From contig VKHC01000272.1 in NCBI GenBank assembly GCA_015143735.1, positions 1-13,985 of the forward strand: 13,985 bases of DNA, written 5' to 3'. Of the stretch, positions 1 to 6,520 are shown one piece after another (the first letter of the stretch is position 1; each line of letters starts with the position of its first letter). This stretch comes from Synura sp. LO234KE (Eukaryota > Sar > Synurophyceae > Synurales > Mallomonadaceae). The notes under the pieces are model-generated. The model saw only the letters and a program-made list of their open reading frames with translations, was not told where the DNA came from and ran no database searches. Made by a program: the position numbers and the translations under genes.

Positions 1-79
1 ACGGTGAGGAACAGGTCCGTCTGAGGCCCATGGTGACGTGGGTCATCTCATAGTCGGAAAATGGAAAATATGAAAATAA

Positions 80-191
80 TGAAATAATGAAAATAGCATG
101 TCATTCGAGCAGTGTCTCGTGATATCTGTTAATAAAATGCAATGGAAATATCAAATGAAGGTACAGGTCAAGATTTCTTGAGGAAACTAAT
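80..191 (+). repeat. Direct repeat, copy 1 of 2
   Basis: This AT-rich segment is repeated in the same orientation at 549-669. The first 38 bases are identical in both copies, and the rest matches with small differences down to a shared AAACTAA end. The copies lie 469 bases apart. No coding region is recognised within or between them. They could be remnants of a dispersed repeat or a local duplication. Confidence 0.85.
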
Positions 192-548
192 TGTCGGAAA
201 TATATAAAAAAGCAGGAAAATGTTCCATAAGTTAAAACCATTACAGCGAAGGGGAGACATTCACGTTTACATTCCCATCGTTATGTATTCCAATACACGG
301 CCTTGTACACATGCAGGATCATGTTATAGTGTTACTGATGAAATATTGGTACGAAGTGACCGCGGCATAGAAACGTCGCAATGTTTTATAATATTTGTAA
401 ACAACGAATATGAAATTCAAATCTTTAGAGCGGTGCACCATCATCTATGGTAATTCAAATGGATGGAGCAACGCAATCAATAGAAAATTTAAGTTTAAAA
501 AGTTTAAAAAAATATAAATACATTACTATGAATAAATAATGAAAGTTA

Positions 549-669
549 TGAAATAATGAAAATAGCATGTCATTCGAGCAGTGTCTGATGATATCTGTTC
601 ATATAATGCAATGGAAATATCAAATGAAGGAAATATCAAATGAAGTCAAGATTTCTTAAACAAACTAAA
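549..669 (+). repeat. Direct repeat, copy 2 of 2, with internal small duplication
   Basis: This is the second copy of the repeat at 80-191. It is longer because a GAAATATCAAATGAAG block is present twice in tandem, where copy 1 has it once followed by GTACAGG. The flanks on both sides differ from those of copy 1, so the duplication is limited to about 110-120 bases. Confidence 0.85.
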
Positions 670-814
670 TATCAGCGAAAACTTCCATTTCGATTGAAGC
701 GAGGTCTATTCTATATCATTATGCGGTGAATCATATACCCCATTTCGGGTCCTTTGCAGAGGGTAGATCACAGGAAAATATCGCAGGTCAAACGACTGTG
801 TCACAGACACTTAC

Positions 815-2419
815 CTCACTTTGGACACCTATAAGATCCGGGTAATAGCGCAGAGCCTCCGTCACTTGATCCCTGTGCCCTTCCTTCGCATAATCAACAA
901 ACTGTTTGTCTGATGGTCGGGGAATGGGCGGGACAGCTATACACACAGGGTACACCATAACAGACAAGGAATAGTAGGAGAGGTGGAGTTGAGGAGATTG
1001 TGTATCTAGTATATGAGGTGGAGGACAGGGCAGGTCAGTACCTGGAACCAGGACAGGGGCAGCCGCTTCAGGAACGGTCCGGGGGGAAGCCACAGCCTTA
1101 GGGGCAGGAGCTGAGTGTTTGTCTGATGGTCGGGGAATGGGCGGGACAGCTGCACATACATGGGTACATCATACAGAGAAGGAATAATAGGAGAGGTAGA
1201 GTTGAGGAGACGTCTTCTATAGAGGTGAAGGGCAGGGTACGTCAGTACCTGGAATAGCGGCCGCAGGGGGGACAGTCAGAGGGGCGGTTACTAAAGGCGT
1301 ACAGGTAAGGTGATTGATGTGATAGGCAATAGTCTGTAGATTGTATTTACCTGGAGCTGCCGGTACAGACGCGGGAGCGGGGCCTTGAACAGGGAGGGCA
1401 GTAGCGGGTACAGCGGGGGAAGCAGAGGCCGGGGTACAATCGGACAGGAGGGAGAGGGACACTCCTCCACTGGTCTTCGCCTCCTGGACTTTCCTCAACA
1501 GCAATTTGGCCTGAACAGTCTTACACCCAAGCTCCATTATTTCCTCCACAGTCTCACAAAGCGCCAACATCTCCCCGTTGACGTCGTGTTCTTTGAGGTT
1601 GGGGACCAGGGAGGAGAGCTCGATCGACTTCAACCACCGCTCTAACTCTACCTTCGTCAACTGCTCCAGAGGTTTGAACGCTGAAGATGGGGGCACCGTT
1701 GAAGATGCTGGGAGATTAGATGATGAGCCAATTTTATCACAAATAGGAGAGATTATTCCCCTGATTCGAGAACACAAATTCGATACCATTTCGACGAAGT
1801 TATCGTCTGATGAGTAGTCCACATACAGTGTGCCACCTAAGTTCATCGCAACTGGACCAATCCAAGTGCTCGTTTTCCTCATACTCGGCTCCATTACAAC
1901 CGGAATCATAAATTGAGCCGACTTTTTCAATTCGGCATACTGAAATTCTTTTTTACAATTGTCTCGCGTATCGGTACCTGCAACTTTGTTTACGTAATTC
2001 TTCGTTACAAATACGAGCACAGCTTGAGTCCGGTCAATGCCAGAACACATTTGGTCGGTGATGTTTCCACTCATTTCATCTACAGGTGCCGGTTAGACGT
2101 GATATATTTGAGATGCATTCCAATACTTACCCGAGTCAAACCAAGTTAGAATGTTACAGTTTTTGAGTGCAGTATTCAGCTTAGAAACCCTTTCATGATT
2201 ATCTCTACCTAATTCATCAAGTCCCCAATTATGAGATAAGAACACGTCCGTAATTTTAACAAGCTTTAGGAATGCTTCTCTAGTGATATTTCGAGAGTCA
2301 GTAGAGCTTGATACAAAATCTTCCACTGAAATCCCGCTGGATAAACACACCTCTTTGTCCACAAGCAGTGGTGGAGAGGCTATTGAAGCCATCGTTCCCG
2401 CCGGCTCCTTATTACTCAT
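815..2419 (-). CDS. TIR-SAM domain protein with Pro/Ala linker, spliced, 3' end not found
   Basis: Five exons are proposed: 2419-2131, 2079-1351, 1290-1249, 1149-1042 and 936-815. All junctions are GT-AG and together give 430 in-frame codons. Residues about 56-205 form a TIR domain: it starts TDVFLSHNWG, has the loop region TWFDS-DEMSGNI across intron 1, and contains NCKKEF, whose Glu-141 sits where TIR NADases keep their catalytic glutamate. Residues about 236-298 (LTKVELERWLKSIEL to KLLLRKVQEA) look like a SAM domain, a helical oligomerisation module. Residues 300-398 are rich in Pro, Ala and Ser. Residues 399-430 resemble the first helices of an ankyrin repeat. The start is the ATG at 2419; the next ATG is residue 10. 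No signal peptide or membrane segment is seen. TIR domains can cleave NAD+ or act as signalling scaffolds, and SAM suggests assembly into oligomers. Cytosolic immune or stress signalling is an inference. The order is the reverse of SARM1 (SAM then TIR). Confidence 0.8.
903..1048 (-). repeat. Exon-intron duplication unit, downstream copy
   Basis: This block spans the end of exon 4, intron 4 and the first part of exon 5. It matches 1116-1253 in the same orientation at an offset of 213 bases over the left part. The first 36 plus-strand bases (903-938), containing the acceptor and exon start, are identical in the two copies. The duplication created a new short exon of the Pro/Ala-rich linker. Confidence 0.85.
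937..1041 (-). other. Intron 4 (105 bp, multiple of three, no stop)
   Basis: The donor is CCAG|GTACTGACC and the acceptor GTGTATAG. Phase is 1. It is the sister copy of intron 3 but has lost or never had the in-frame stop, so retention would insert 35 residues. The following exon begins with the same 34 bases as exon 4. Confidence 0.65.
1116..1253 (-). repeat. Exon-intron duplication unit, upstream copy
   Basis: Partner of 903-1048. It spans the end of exon 3, intron 3 and the first part of exon 4. It is about 8 bases shorter, mostly through a gap around 1208-1220 within the intron. The match ends soon after the donor side (GTCAGTACCTGGAA on the plus strand). Confidence 0.85.
1150..1248 (-). 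other. Intron 3 (99 bp)
   Basis: The donor is CCAG|GTACTGACG and the acceptor TATGTGCAG. Phase is 1. Reading through meets TAG at 1217-1219. It is homologous to intron 4: donor, acceptor context and much of the interior match. Confidence 0.7.
1291..1350 (-). other. Intron 2 (60 bp, multiple of three, no stop)
   Basis: The donor is CCAG|GTAAATA and the acceptor CGCCTTTAG. Phase is 1. The intron can be read through without a stop, so splicing is judged from the splice signals and from the similar organisation of the following introns. Retention would add 20 residues (starting GKYNLQTIAYH) to the linker. Confidence 0.6.
1475..1663 (-). other. SAM-like domain
   Basis: Residues about 236-298 of the TIR gene product. 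The pattern is W-L in ERWLKSIEL, a hydrophobic core spaced as in SAM helices (LVPNLKEHDVNGEML), then EEIMELGCKTVQAKLLL, which matches the typical SAM helix 4-5 end with a Gly-containing turn. SAM domains form head-to-tail polymers. Assignment is by pattern only; a DEP or other small helical bundle is a weaker alternative. Confidence 0.7.
1754..2254 (-). other. TIR domain (split by intron 1)
   Basis: Domain-level entry for the gene at 815-2419. The part in exon 1 covers 2254-2131, the part in exon 2 covers 2079-1754. Visible hallmarks in order are DVFLSHNWG (strand A and loop), ILTWFDS with DEMSGNITDQM (BB-loop region), AVLVFVTKNYV (strand C), DNCKKEFQYAEL with the candidate catalytic Glu codon at 1946-1948, and MIPVVMEP followed by GGTLYVDYSSDD. 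All the usual TIR strands are present, so the domain appears complete and free of stops once intron 1 is removed. Confidence 0.85.
2080..2130 (-). other. Intron 1 (51 bp) inside the TIR domain
   Basis: The donor is GTAAGT and the acceptor CTGTAG. Removing it joins TWFDS to DEMSGNI exactly as expected for a TIR BB-loop region. Unspliced, the frame hits TAA within the intron, cutting the protein before the candidate catalytic glutamate. Confidence 0.85.
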
Positions 2420-3457
2420 TTCACAAATTGGTCGACGTGGTGGAATCTGAATCTTAGGAAGTCAAAATTAAGTTTTAAATGAAGTTCTTGTTTTGCAGGC
2501 CCATTAAGAGACCAAGTATTAAAGAAAGCGAAGATATTGGCCACCAATCACCCTTAAGTGCCAAGTTGGCGGATACCGCTAGGGGTAAGTGTAAGGGTGA
2601 TCGTGTACGAGACCAAGTGTATTGTAAGATTTCCTGTATTATATCATTAGGGCTGGGACTTCTATCCTTTCTTATAGATCGACTGGAAAACGGTAATATG
2701 GAATAACTGACAATGGAATCGATTTCGAGGAAACAAACACGTAAAGTTGAATGAATTAATTTTGAATCTATAGGAATTTGTAATTCCAGTGATATGTGTG
2801 TGATGATACCTCTTATATACCTACCTACCTACCTGTACCTACCTGTCTATCATCAATTCTGATGTCGTGTTGATATTTAATCTCTAGGGAAATCCCATTA
2901 AGTAGTATTATCAGTTAGTTCTGTGTATACGAGAAATCAGTTTCAACAGTGATACAGAGATGTGGGCCGGAATCGCAGAGGAGGCATTGGAGTGTAAGGT
3001 ACTCAAGACAAGTTTCCCGAGCCCATAGTTATCCTGGAAAAGAAGCTGAGCCAGTTGGTCATTGATATACCTCAGATTCGCGGGCATATGAGTAGCAATT
3101 GGTAGTTTTATTTTCATGAAATGAAGGTTCCTTTTTTAAAGCTTGTACATTTCCCGCCCATGTTTCAGTGACTACAATCATTTTCACACCACCGCACTTG
3201 CTTATCCGTATAATTCAAGTAATAACTCTTAAACTCCTACCTCTCATTATAAGTTGATTAATACCAAAACAAGCACGTTGAAATACCGCGAAATGATCTT
3301 TTCTTGGGAGATACAGTAGTGGCATATCTTCTAGATGCTATCTTTTATCTGGTCTTCTAAATGCAAAAAAATATCAGAAAAGAAATACAAAAATCCAGCT
3401 AGCATTAGTGGATAACATCTGCAACAAGTCCACCACACCATCTGTGTACCAAAATTT
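2420..3457. other. Region without recognised gene upstream of the TIR gene
   Basis: No domain is recognised in any frame. On the plus strand 2500-2585 is bounded by an acceptor-like TTTTGCAG and a donor-like GGTAAGTG and could be an exon of a divergent gene. On the minus strand 2911-3117 is an open frame of 68 codons with a plausible but unrecognised peptide (contains NDQLAQLLFQDNYGLGKL). Neither has enough support to call. The promoter of the TIR gene should lie just above 2420, but no clear core element was seen. Confidence 0.4.
2819..2848 (+). repeat. CTAC/ACCT tetranucleotide microsatellite
   Basis: About seven imperfect ACCT units, interrupted twice by a TGT variant. It is short and not associated with a gene. 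Confidence 0.9.
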
Positions 3458-3473
3458 GGACACTATAGTGTCC
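3458..3473. repeat. Perfect 16-bp palindrome
   Basis: GGACACTATAGTGTCC reads the same on both strands. It lies directly before the TAAAGT cluster, so it may be part of the same element-end or regulatory structure. It could extrude a short hairpin or bind a dimeric protein. Confidence 0.85.
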
Positions 3474-3474
3474 G

Positions 3475-3571
3475 TTAAAGTGTTCCTAAAGTACCATTAA
3501 AGTACCGCCTATAGTGCTCTAAAGTTTTACTTTAAGACTTCCTAAAGTCCTATCTCGTGACGGCTAAAGTT
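3475..3571 (+). repeat. Cluster of TAAAGT hexamers
   Basis: Within about 100 bases there are six TAAAGT on the plus strand (contexts GTTAAAGTG, CCTAAAGTA, ATTAAAGTA, TCTAAAGTT, CCTAAAGTC, GCTAAAGTT) and one inverted ACTTTA. They sit between the palindrome at 3458 and the inverted repeat at 3582. Dense short repeats near an end are typical of transposase-binding subterminal regions of some DNA transposons; that role is inferred here. Confidence 0.75.
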
Positions 3572-3581
3572 TCTTGTACTT

Positions 3582-3600
3582 TCATCGGTGCACCAAAATC
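3582..3600 (+). repeat. Left 19-bp inverted repeat
   Basis: TCATCGGTGCACCAAAATC, with an inner GGTGCACC that is itself palindromic. It pairs perfectly with 4404-4422. Confidence 0.9.
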
Positions 3601-3889
3601 CATATTAATCCAATCCATTTGTAGCAAAAAATCGTATTTTGTATTTTTGTGCAAGATTAATCCGGATTAACTTTTAAAACGTATCTAGTTGCCATATATA
3701 TCTGAACCACAAAAAAACAAATGACGAAAATGTATTTAGATAGCCTCCTGACAGAAATTTTTACTGTAGTGGCCAGTTGGAGATCAATATTTAGGAATAT
3801 CGACTTGGAAATATTTTAGCATCAAAGATTGCACGTTTTGAGTGAGTGTTCTGATCGCTGAAAAATTATAATTGGTTAAAAGCAAGTAA

Positions 3890-4363
3890 ATGGATTTGTC
3901 ACAAAAGAAATCAACAACTCGTGCTGATATTGTTCAGGAAGAACAAGATGATTATTTCAAAGAAAAAATGGAGGAATATCGATTGTTCTTAGAGAGACAC
4001 CCTGGTTATAATGACGACGGTATACTACTTGATGATGAAATGGAAAGTAATAGTGAACATGATGGAATCGCTCAACCAAAAAGAAAACGATCGACTAGTA
4101 ATCATAACACCACTAGGAATAATGCAAATGTGGGAAGCAGGTTTTCTCAGCGTTTAATAAATAATCGTAATCTTGTCGAAAAAAGTGCAAGTGATCAAAA
4201 CAGGAGAAATGGAAGAGAATGTAAATATTGTAAACTTGCTTTTGGATGTAGCAGATTATATGGTTGTATTAAGGTGGACCACAAACACCATAGTGCCAGA
4301 TTAAAGTGGTGGTCCAGATTTATCTTTATCTGGGTTTCTTCCATGGCTTTTTGTGGTTTTTAA
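3890..4363 (+). CDS. Putative N-terminal transposase fragment: acidic, PKRKR motif, CxxC
   Basis: 157 codons from ATG to TAA, lying wholly inside the inverted-repeat element. Residues 1-60 are charged and acidic (EEQDDYFKEKMEEYRLFLERH, then LLDDEMES). Residues 63-67 are PKRKR, a likely nuclear localisation signal. Residues 70-108 are Asn/Ser/Arg rich. Residues 110-134 contain CKYC, further Cys at 120 and 126, and HKHH at 131-134, which could be a zinc finger of BED or C2H2-like type with unusual spacing. After about residue 135 the peptide becomes rich in aromatic residues and overlaps short inverted repeats, so it probably runs into the non-coding end of the element. No DDE or hAT dimerisation region is present. 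Function not recognised; the location suggests a remnant of a DNA-binding transposase N-terminus. An unrelated host gene is possible. Confidence 0.5.
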   Translation: MDLSQKKSTTRADIVQEEQDDYFKEKMEEYRLFLERHPGYNDDGILLDDEMESNSEHDGIAQPKRKRSTSNHNTTRNNANVGSRFSQRLINNRNLVEKSASDQNRRNGRECKYCKLAFGCSRLYGCIKVDHKHHSARLKWWSRFIFIWVSSMAFCGF

Positions 4364-4421
4364 CCACACTACATGTGGAATATTATTTTAGATTTCGATG
4401 GACGATTTTGGTGCACCGATG
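4273..4421. repeat. Hairpin-forming end of the inverted-repeat element
   Basis: Several short inverted pairs are seen: GTGGACCAC with GTGGTCCAG, CCAGAT with ATCTGG around 4314-4333, and CCACA with TGTGG around 4364-4378. They overlap the last codons of the ORF at 3890-4363. This suggests structured non-coding sequence near the right end rather than protein-coding sequence. Confidence 0.5.
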
Positions 4422-4422
4422 A
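4404..4422 (-). repeat. Right 19-bp inverted repeat
   Basis: The exact reverse complement of 3582-3600. The bases just outside and just inside no longer match, which fixes the length at 19. Confidence 0.9.
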
Positions 4423-4543
4423 GATCGATCATCAGTGGATAAAATTTGTACTCACTATATCTGGTGAACTGTTTTTTTCCCCGGTATATTATTCCCCTAT
4501 ATTATATATATAGACAAAGGGCAGGCATGCAGAATGTCAATGA
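4423..4543. other. Junction between AT-rich DNA and GC-rich retroelement DNA
   Basis: An AT-rich tract ends in ATTATATATATAGACA near 4,500-4,516. Beyond it the sequence becomes GC-rich for the rest of the window. This is the likely left boundary of the retroelement insertion, though no target-site duplication can be shown because the right end is outside the window. Confidence 0.5.
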
Positions 4544-4828
4544 GTACTAACTAGGATCCCAAATGTACCAAGACTGGCACATCCCGTGACCGAGTGGGGG
4601 AAGGCAGGGGGGGCGGCCTCCGCCCGAGGGCATAGGAAAGGCCTCCACGGGGGATGATTAGTACGCAACGACGTCGCCAACCAGATAGCGGGGGAGCGAT
4701 GCGCGTACCAGAACCCCCGGGGGAGGACATTCCTATCCGGCAAGTACCACGCAGAACATTGCAGCGACGAATACGCGGTAAATAGTACCCAGAGTGCTAC
4801 TTATAAGACGAATAGAGGCACAATGTAA
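4544..4828 (+). pseudogene. Degraded zinc-finger segment of the LINE N-terminus
   Basis: One frame is open from 4544 to 4828 except for TGA at 4655. Its second half contains RCAYQNPRGRTFLSGKYH then AEHCSDEYAV. This resembles the C2H2 finger plus H-x-EEY tail that stands at the start of many LINE proteins, where the usual form is CPYPxCGRTF. The second cysteine of the finger is not intact. The first half has WGKAGGAASARGHRKGLH, which looks like another finger with lost cysteines. Such fingers bind nucleic acid. The resemblance is by eye and moderate. Confidence 0.45.
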
Positions 4829-5643
4829 TAGATGTAAAGCGTGTGTGGAGAATAAGGACCGCAAAGGAGGGATAGGCGGAGAGCGTCACGAGGAGGGGAG
4901 AGGGTGTTGCCGGTTAGATGATGGAGAAAGAGGAGTTTGGCACGTAGATGATGGTGGGATATGGCGGTGGGAGCGAAAAACGTAGACACATCGGAGAGTG
5001 AGGAGATAGAGCAGTGTGGTAAAGGCCGGTTTAGAGGGAGTATCGATGGTGAGATGTTGGGGGTGCTCAGAGAAAGAGCAAACAGTCCACGAGCTCAGAC
5101 GGAAAGAAGTAATGGCAATTGAGCCCCGTATAGGAGGACGTGAAGAGAAGAGCAGGGTCAGAAGCGGGGAGGGAGCGGAGGATGAGCCGATGAAGGCGTG
5201 AAGTGCCGTAGGGAGAAGTTCGGGGGAAGAGGAAGGGGAAGGTGAGGGAAGGCATGGGTATTGGAAACGCAGGAGACGACTCAAGGTAAGCACGGACGGG
5301 GAGCCGTGGGAGTGGAAAACGTGCAAGGGGTAGATGAGATGATTGGCGTCCAAAGGGCAAAACAGCGTAGCACCAGAGTAGGATCGACAAACAGGGCGGG
5401 AGCCATTAGAGACGGAGGGCGAGGGGCTGGGGAAGGTCTTTCTCTCTCGAGGTACATTCCCCGTCTGTGATGGTAAAAGGGCGCCATGAGGAGCTGGCGT
5501 CCCGACGAGTTTGCCATCTGCTCGTACCTTGAAATCCGAGAGTTCGTCACTCGGTGGCCACTCACCCTGACTATAAATCTGCTCATTGGCCCCCCCCCCT
5601 CATTCGTGAGGATGGGATATAGACGTGCGAGAGTACTGGCCAA
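4829..5643. other. Purine-rich stretch, no recognised domain
   Basis: From 4829 to about 5450 the plus strand is strongly purine-rich and G-rich, the opposite of the pyrimidine-rich DNA that follows. Short plus frames (5016-5201, 5261-5470) encode charged, Glu/Arg/Lys/Gly-rich peptides, which would fit a basic-acidic LINE first ORF. A minus frame of 155 codons at 4886-5353 is Ser/Pro/Leu-rich, as expected from any pyrimidine-rich strand. A run of ten C occurs at 5590-5599. Nothing is identified with confidence. Confidence 0.4.
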
Positions 5644-6078
5644 TTGGTAAGCGACAATTTTGAGAAAACAGTCATCAACTGCATATTGCCGCCCTACTCC
5701 TCAGAGATATGGACAAGGGAAATACAGAATTTGATGGTTGCGCTCCCTGGCGTTTACATACTCCCTGGAGAAGAGCTTGACGCGGAATTTGGTAAGATCT
5801 ACAGGCTGGATCACCTTCCGGAACTCTCGGTTGAAGCTCGGCGGGCATGCCTCATGACATACAAGTACAAGCCGCCCGACCTTTCCAAAGCATGCCTCAA
5901 CCCCGACTCGGCTCACCCCATCCTTGGCGCTGTTCATACTGCAATACCTCTCTGCGCCCCCAACCTGCCGACCGCTCCGCTACACTCGCTCTTCCCGCAT
6001 GAAGAAACAGTCCTTGTCCATTCCATCTTCCGGTTACATTTTTCGCTACCTTCATCGCCTAGATTTGCCTATATATGA
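5644..6078 (+). pseudogene. Unrecognised ORF, 144 codons, probable retroelement coding remnant
   Basis: The frame begins in practice at GTG 5644 but is probably the inner part of a longer degraded frame. The first 100 residues look protein-like: INCILPPYSSEIWTREIQNL, then LPGVYILPGEELDAEFGKIY and YRLDHLPELSVEARRACL, with balanced charges and no low complexity. The last 40 residues are of doubtful frame, because another frame (5924-6520) takes over with a better peptide. It lies in the LINE, upstream of the endonuclease. No family is recognised. It may be part of a first ORF or of a different element. Confidence 0.4.
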
Positions 6079-6520
6079 AGCCACACTTCCTCTCCACGAG
6101 AGGCGGGCCCGACTTCGAGCATATTTTGATACGGAATCAGTCTTTCCGTTTCATCTCGAATAATACTGGCAGTGAGGACTCCTCAACAATCTCCTCGCTC
6201 CGAGTCTGAATACGTCACAATATCTCGATATTAATAAGGTCCCCCAGGCTCTTTCCGCACAGCTATCACCGTCCTTTTTCGTCGAATTCCTATATACTCC
6301 GCTCGATACCGTTCACCACCGGGTCTGGTCTGTTCATCAAGCGGATACGCGTTGCCCCTCCCGAAATTCCTTTTTCTTGGGCTCCAATCTCCAACCCATC
6401 AGAGCGTTTGTGCTTCGTGTTTCTTGTTTCCACCGCTCTTGCCATTCAGGAACTAGTAGTAGCGCTTCCTCCCCACCCCAGAGGTGTTTTTTTGTGATCC
6501 ACTCCCGTATCAATCCCTAA
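5924..6520 (+). pseudogene. Unrecognised degraded frame with two clustered stops
   Basis: One frame runs from 5924 to TAA 6518-6520 and is interrupted only at TAA 6161-6163 and TGA 6173-6175. Protein-like stretches are YLHRLDLPIYEATLPLHERR, then after the stops LDINKVPQALSAQLSP and FVEFLYTPLDTVHHRVW. It most likely continues the frame at 5644 after a frameshift between about 5,950 and 6,040. No family is recognised. Position and strand suggest it belongs to the retroelement. Confidence 0.35.

Larger units (their letters stand above)
1..814. other. AT-rich region without recognised gene
   Basis: Apart from the two direct repeats nothing can be assigned. A 77-codon plus-strand frame at 220-453 has no family resemblance. 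The minus strand should contain the continuation of the TIR/SAM gene, because a good splice donor sits at 814, but no ankyrin-type signature or other exon was recognised. The region may be a long intron, repeat insertion, or 3' flank of a truncated gene. Positions 1-55 are more GC-rich than the rest and could hold an exon, but this is not demonstrated. Confidence 0.5.
3582..4422 (+). mobile_element. Inverted-repeat-bounded element, probable DNA transposon derivative
   Basis: The segment starts with TCATCGGTGCACCAAAATC (3582-3600) and ends with its exact reverse complement (4404-4422). A perfect 19-bp inverted repeat 841 bases from end to end is strong evidence of a terminal-repeat element. 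The ORF at 3890-4363 lies inside. No target-site duplication was found immediately outside (GTACTT on the left, GATCGATC on the right), so either it decayed or the true ends lie elsewhere. A second inverted pair, AACCACAAAAA near 3705 and its complement near 4350, lies inside. The size is too small for a full transposase, so it is likely a deleted, non-autonomous copy. Superfamily not assigned; hAT-like or piggyBac-like are possibilities only. Confidence 0.65.

Noticed and set aside
220-453. 77-codon plus-strand ORF between the direct repeats
   Set aside because: Short, no family resemblance, no splice or promoter context; expected by chance in AT-rich DNA.
80-669. LTR pair of a small retrotransposon
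   Set aside because: Copies are only about 110-120 bases, lack matching TG...CA ends, and enclose no gag, protease or RT sequence.
1385-1817. Overlapping plus-strand ORFs across the SAM region
   Set aside because: Shadows of the minus-strand TIR-SAM gene, whose domain content is far stronger.
815-2419. Prokaryotic TIR-based phage-defence gene
   Set aside because: The gene has GT-AG introns, including one within the TIR domain, and lies amid eukaryotic transposons; no bacterial operon or ribosome-binding context.
2479-2706. 75-codon plus-strand ORF upstream of the TIR gene
   Set aside because: It overlaps splice-like signals (acceptor near 2499, donor near 2586), which argue against a continuous ORF, and no peptide family is recognised. 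Kept only as a possible exon.
4886-5353. 155-codon minus-strand ORF
   Set aside because: Low-complexity Ser/Pro/Leu composition, explained by the pyrimidine-rich complementary strand; no domain and no neighbouring support.
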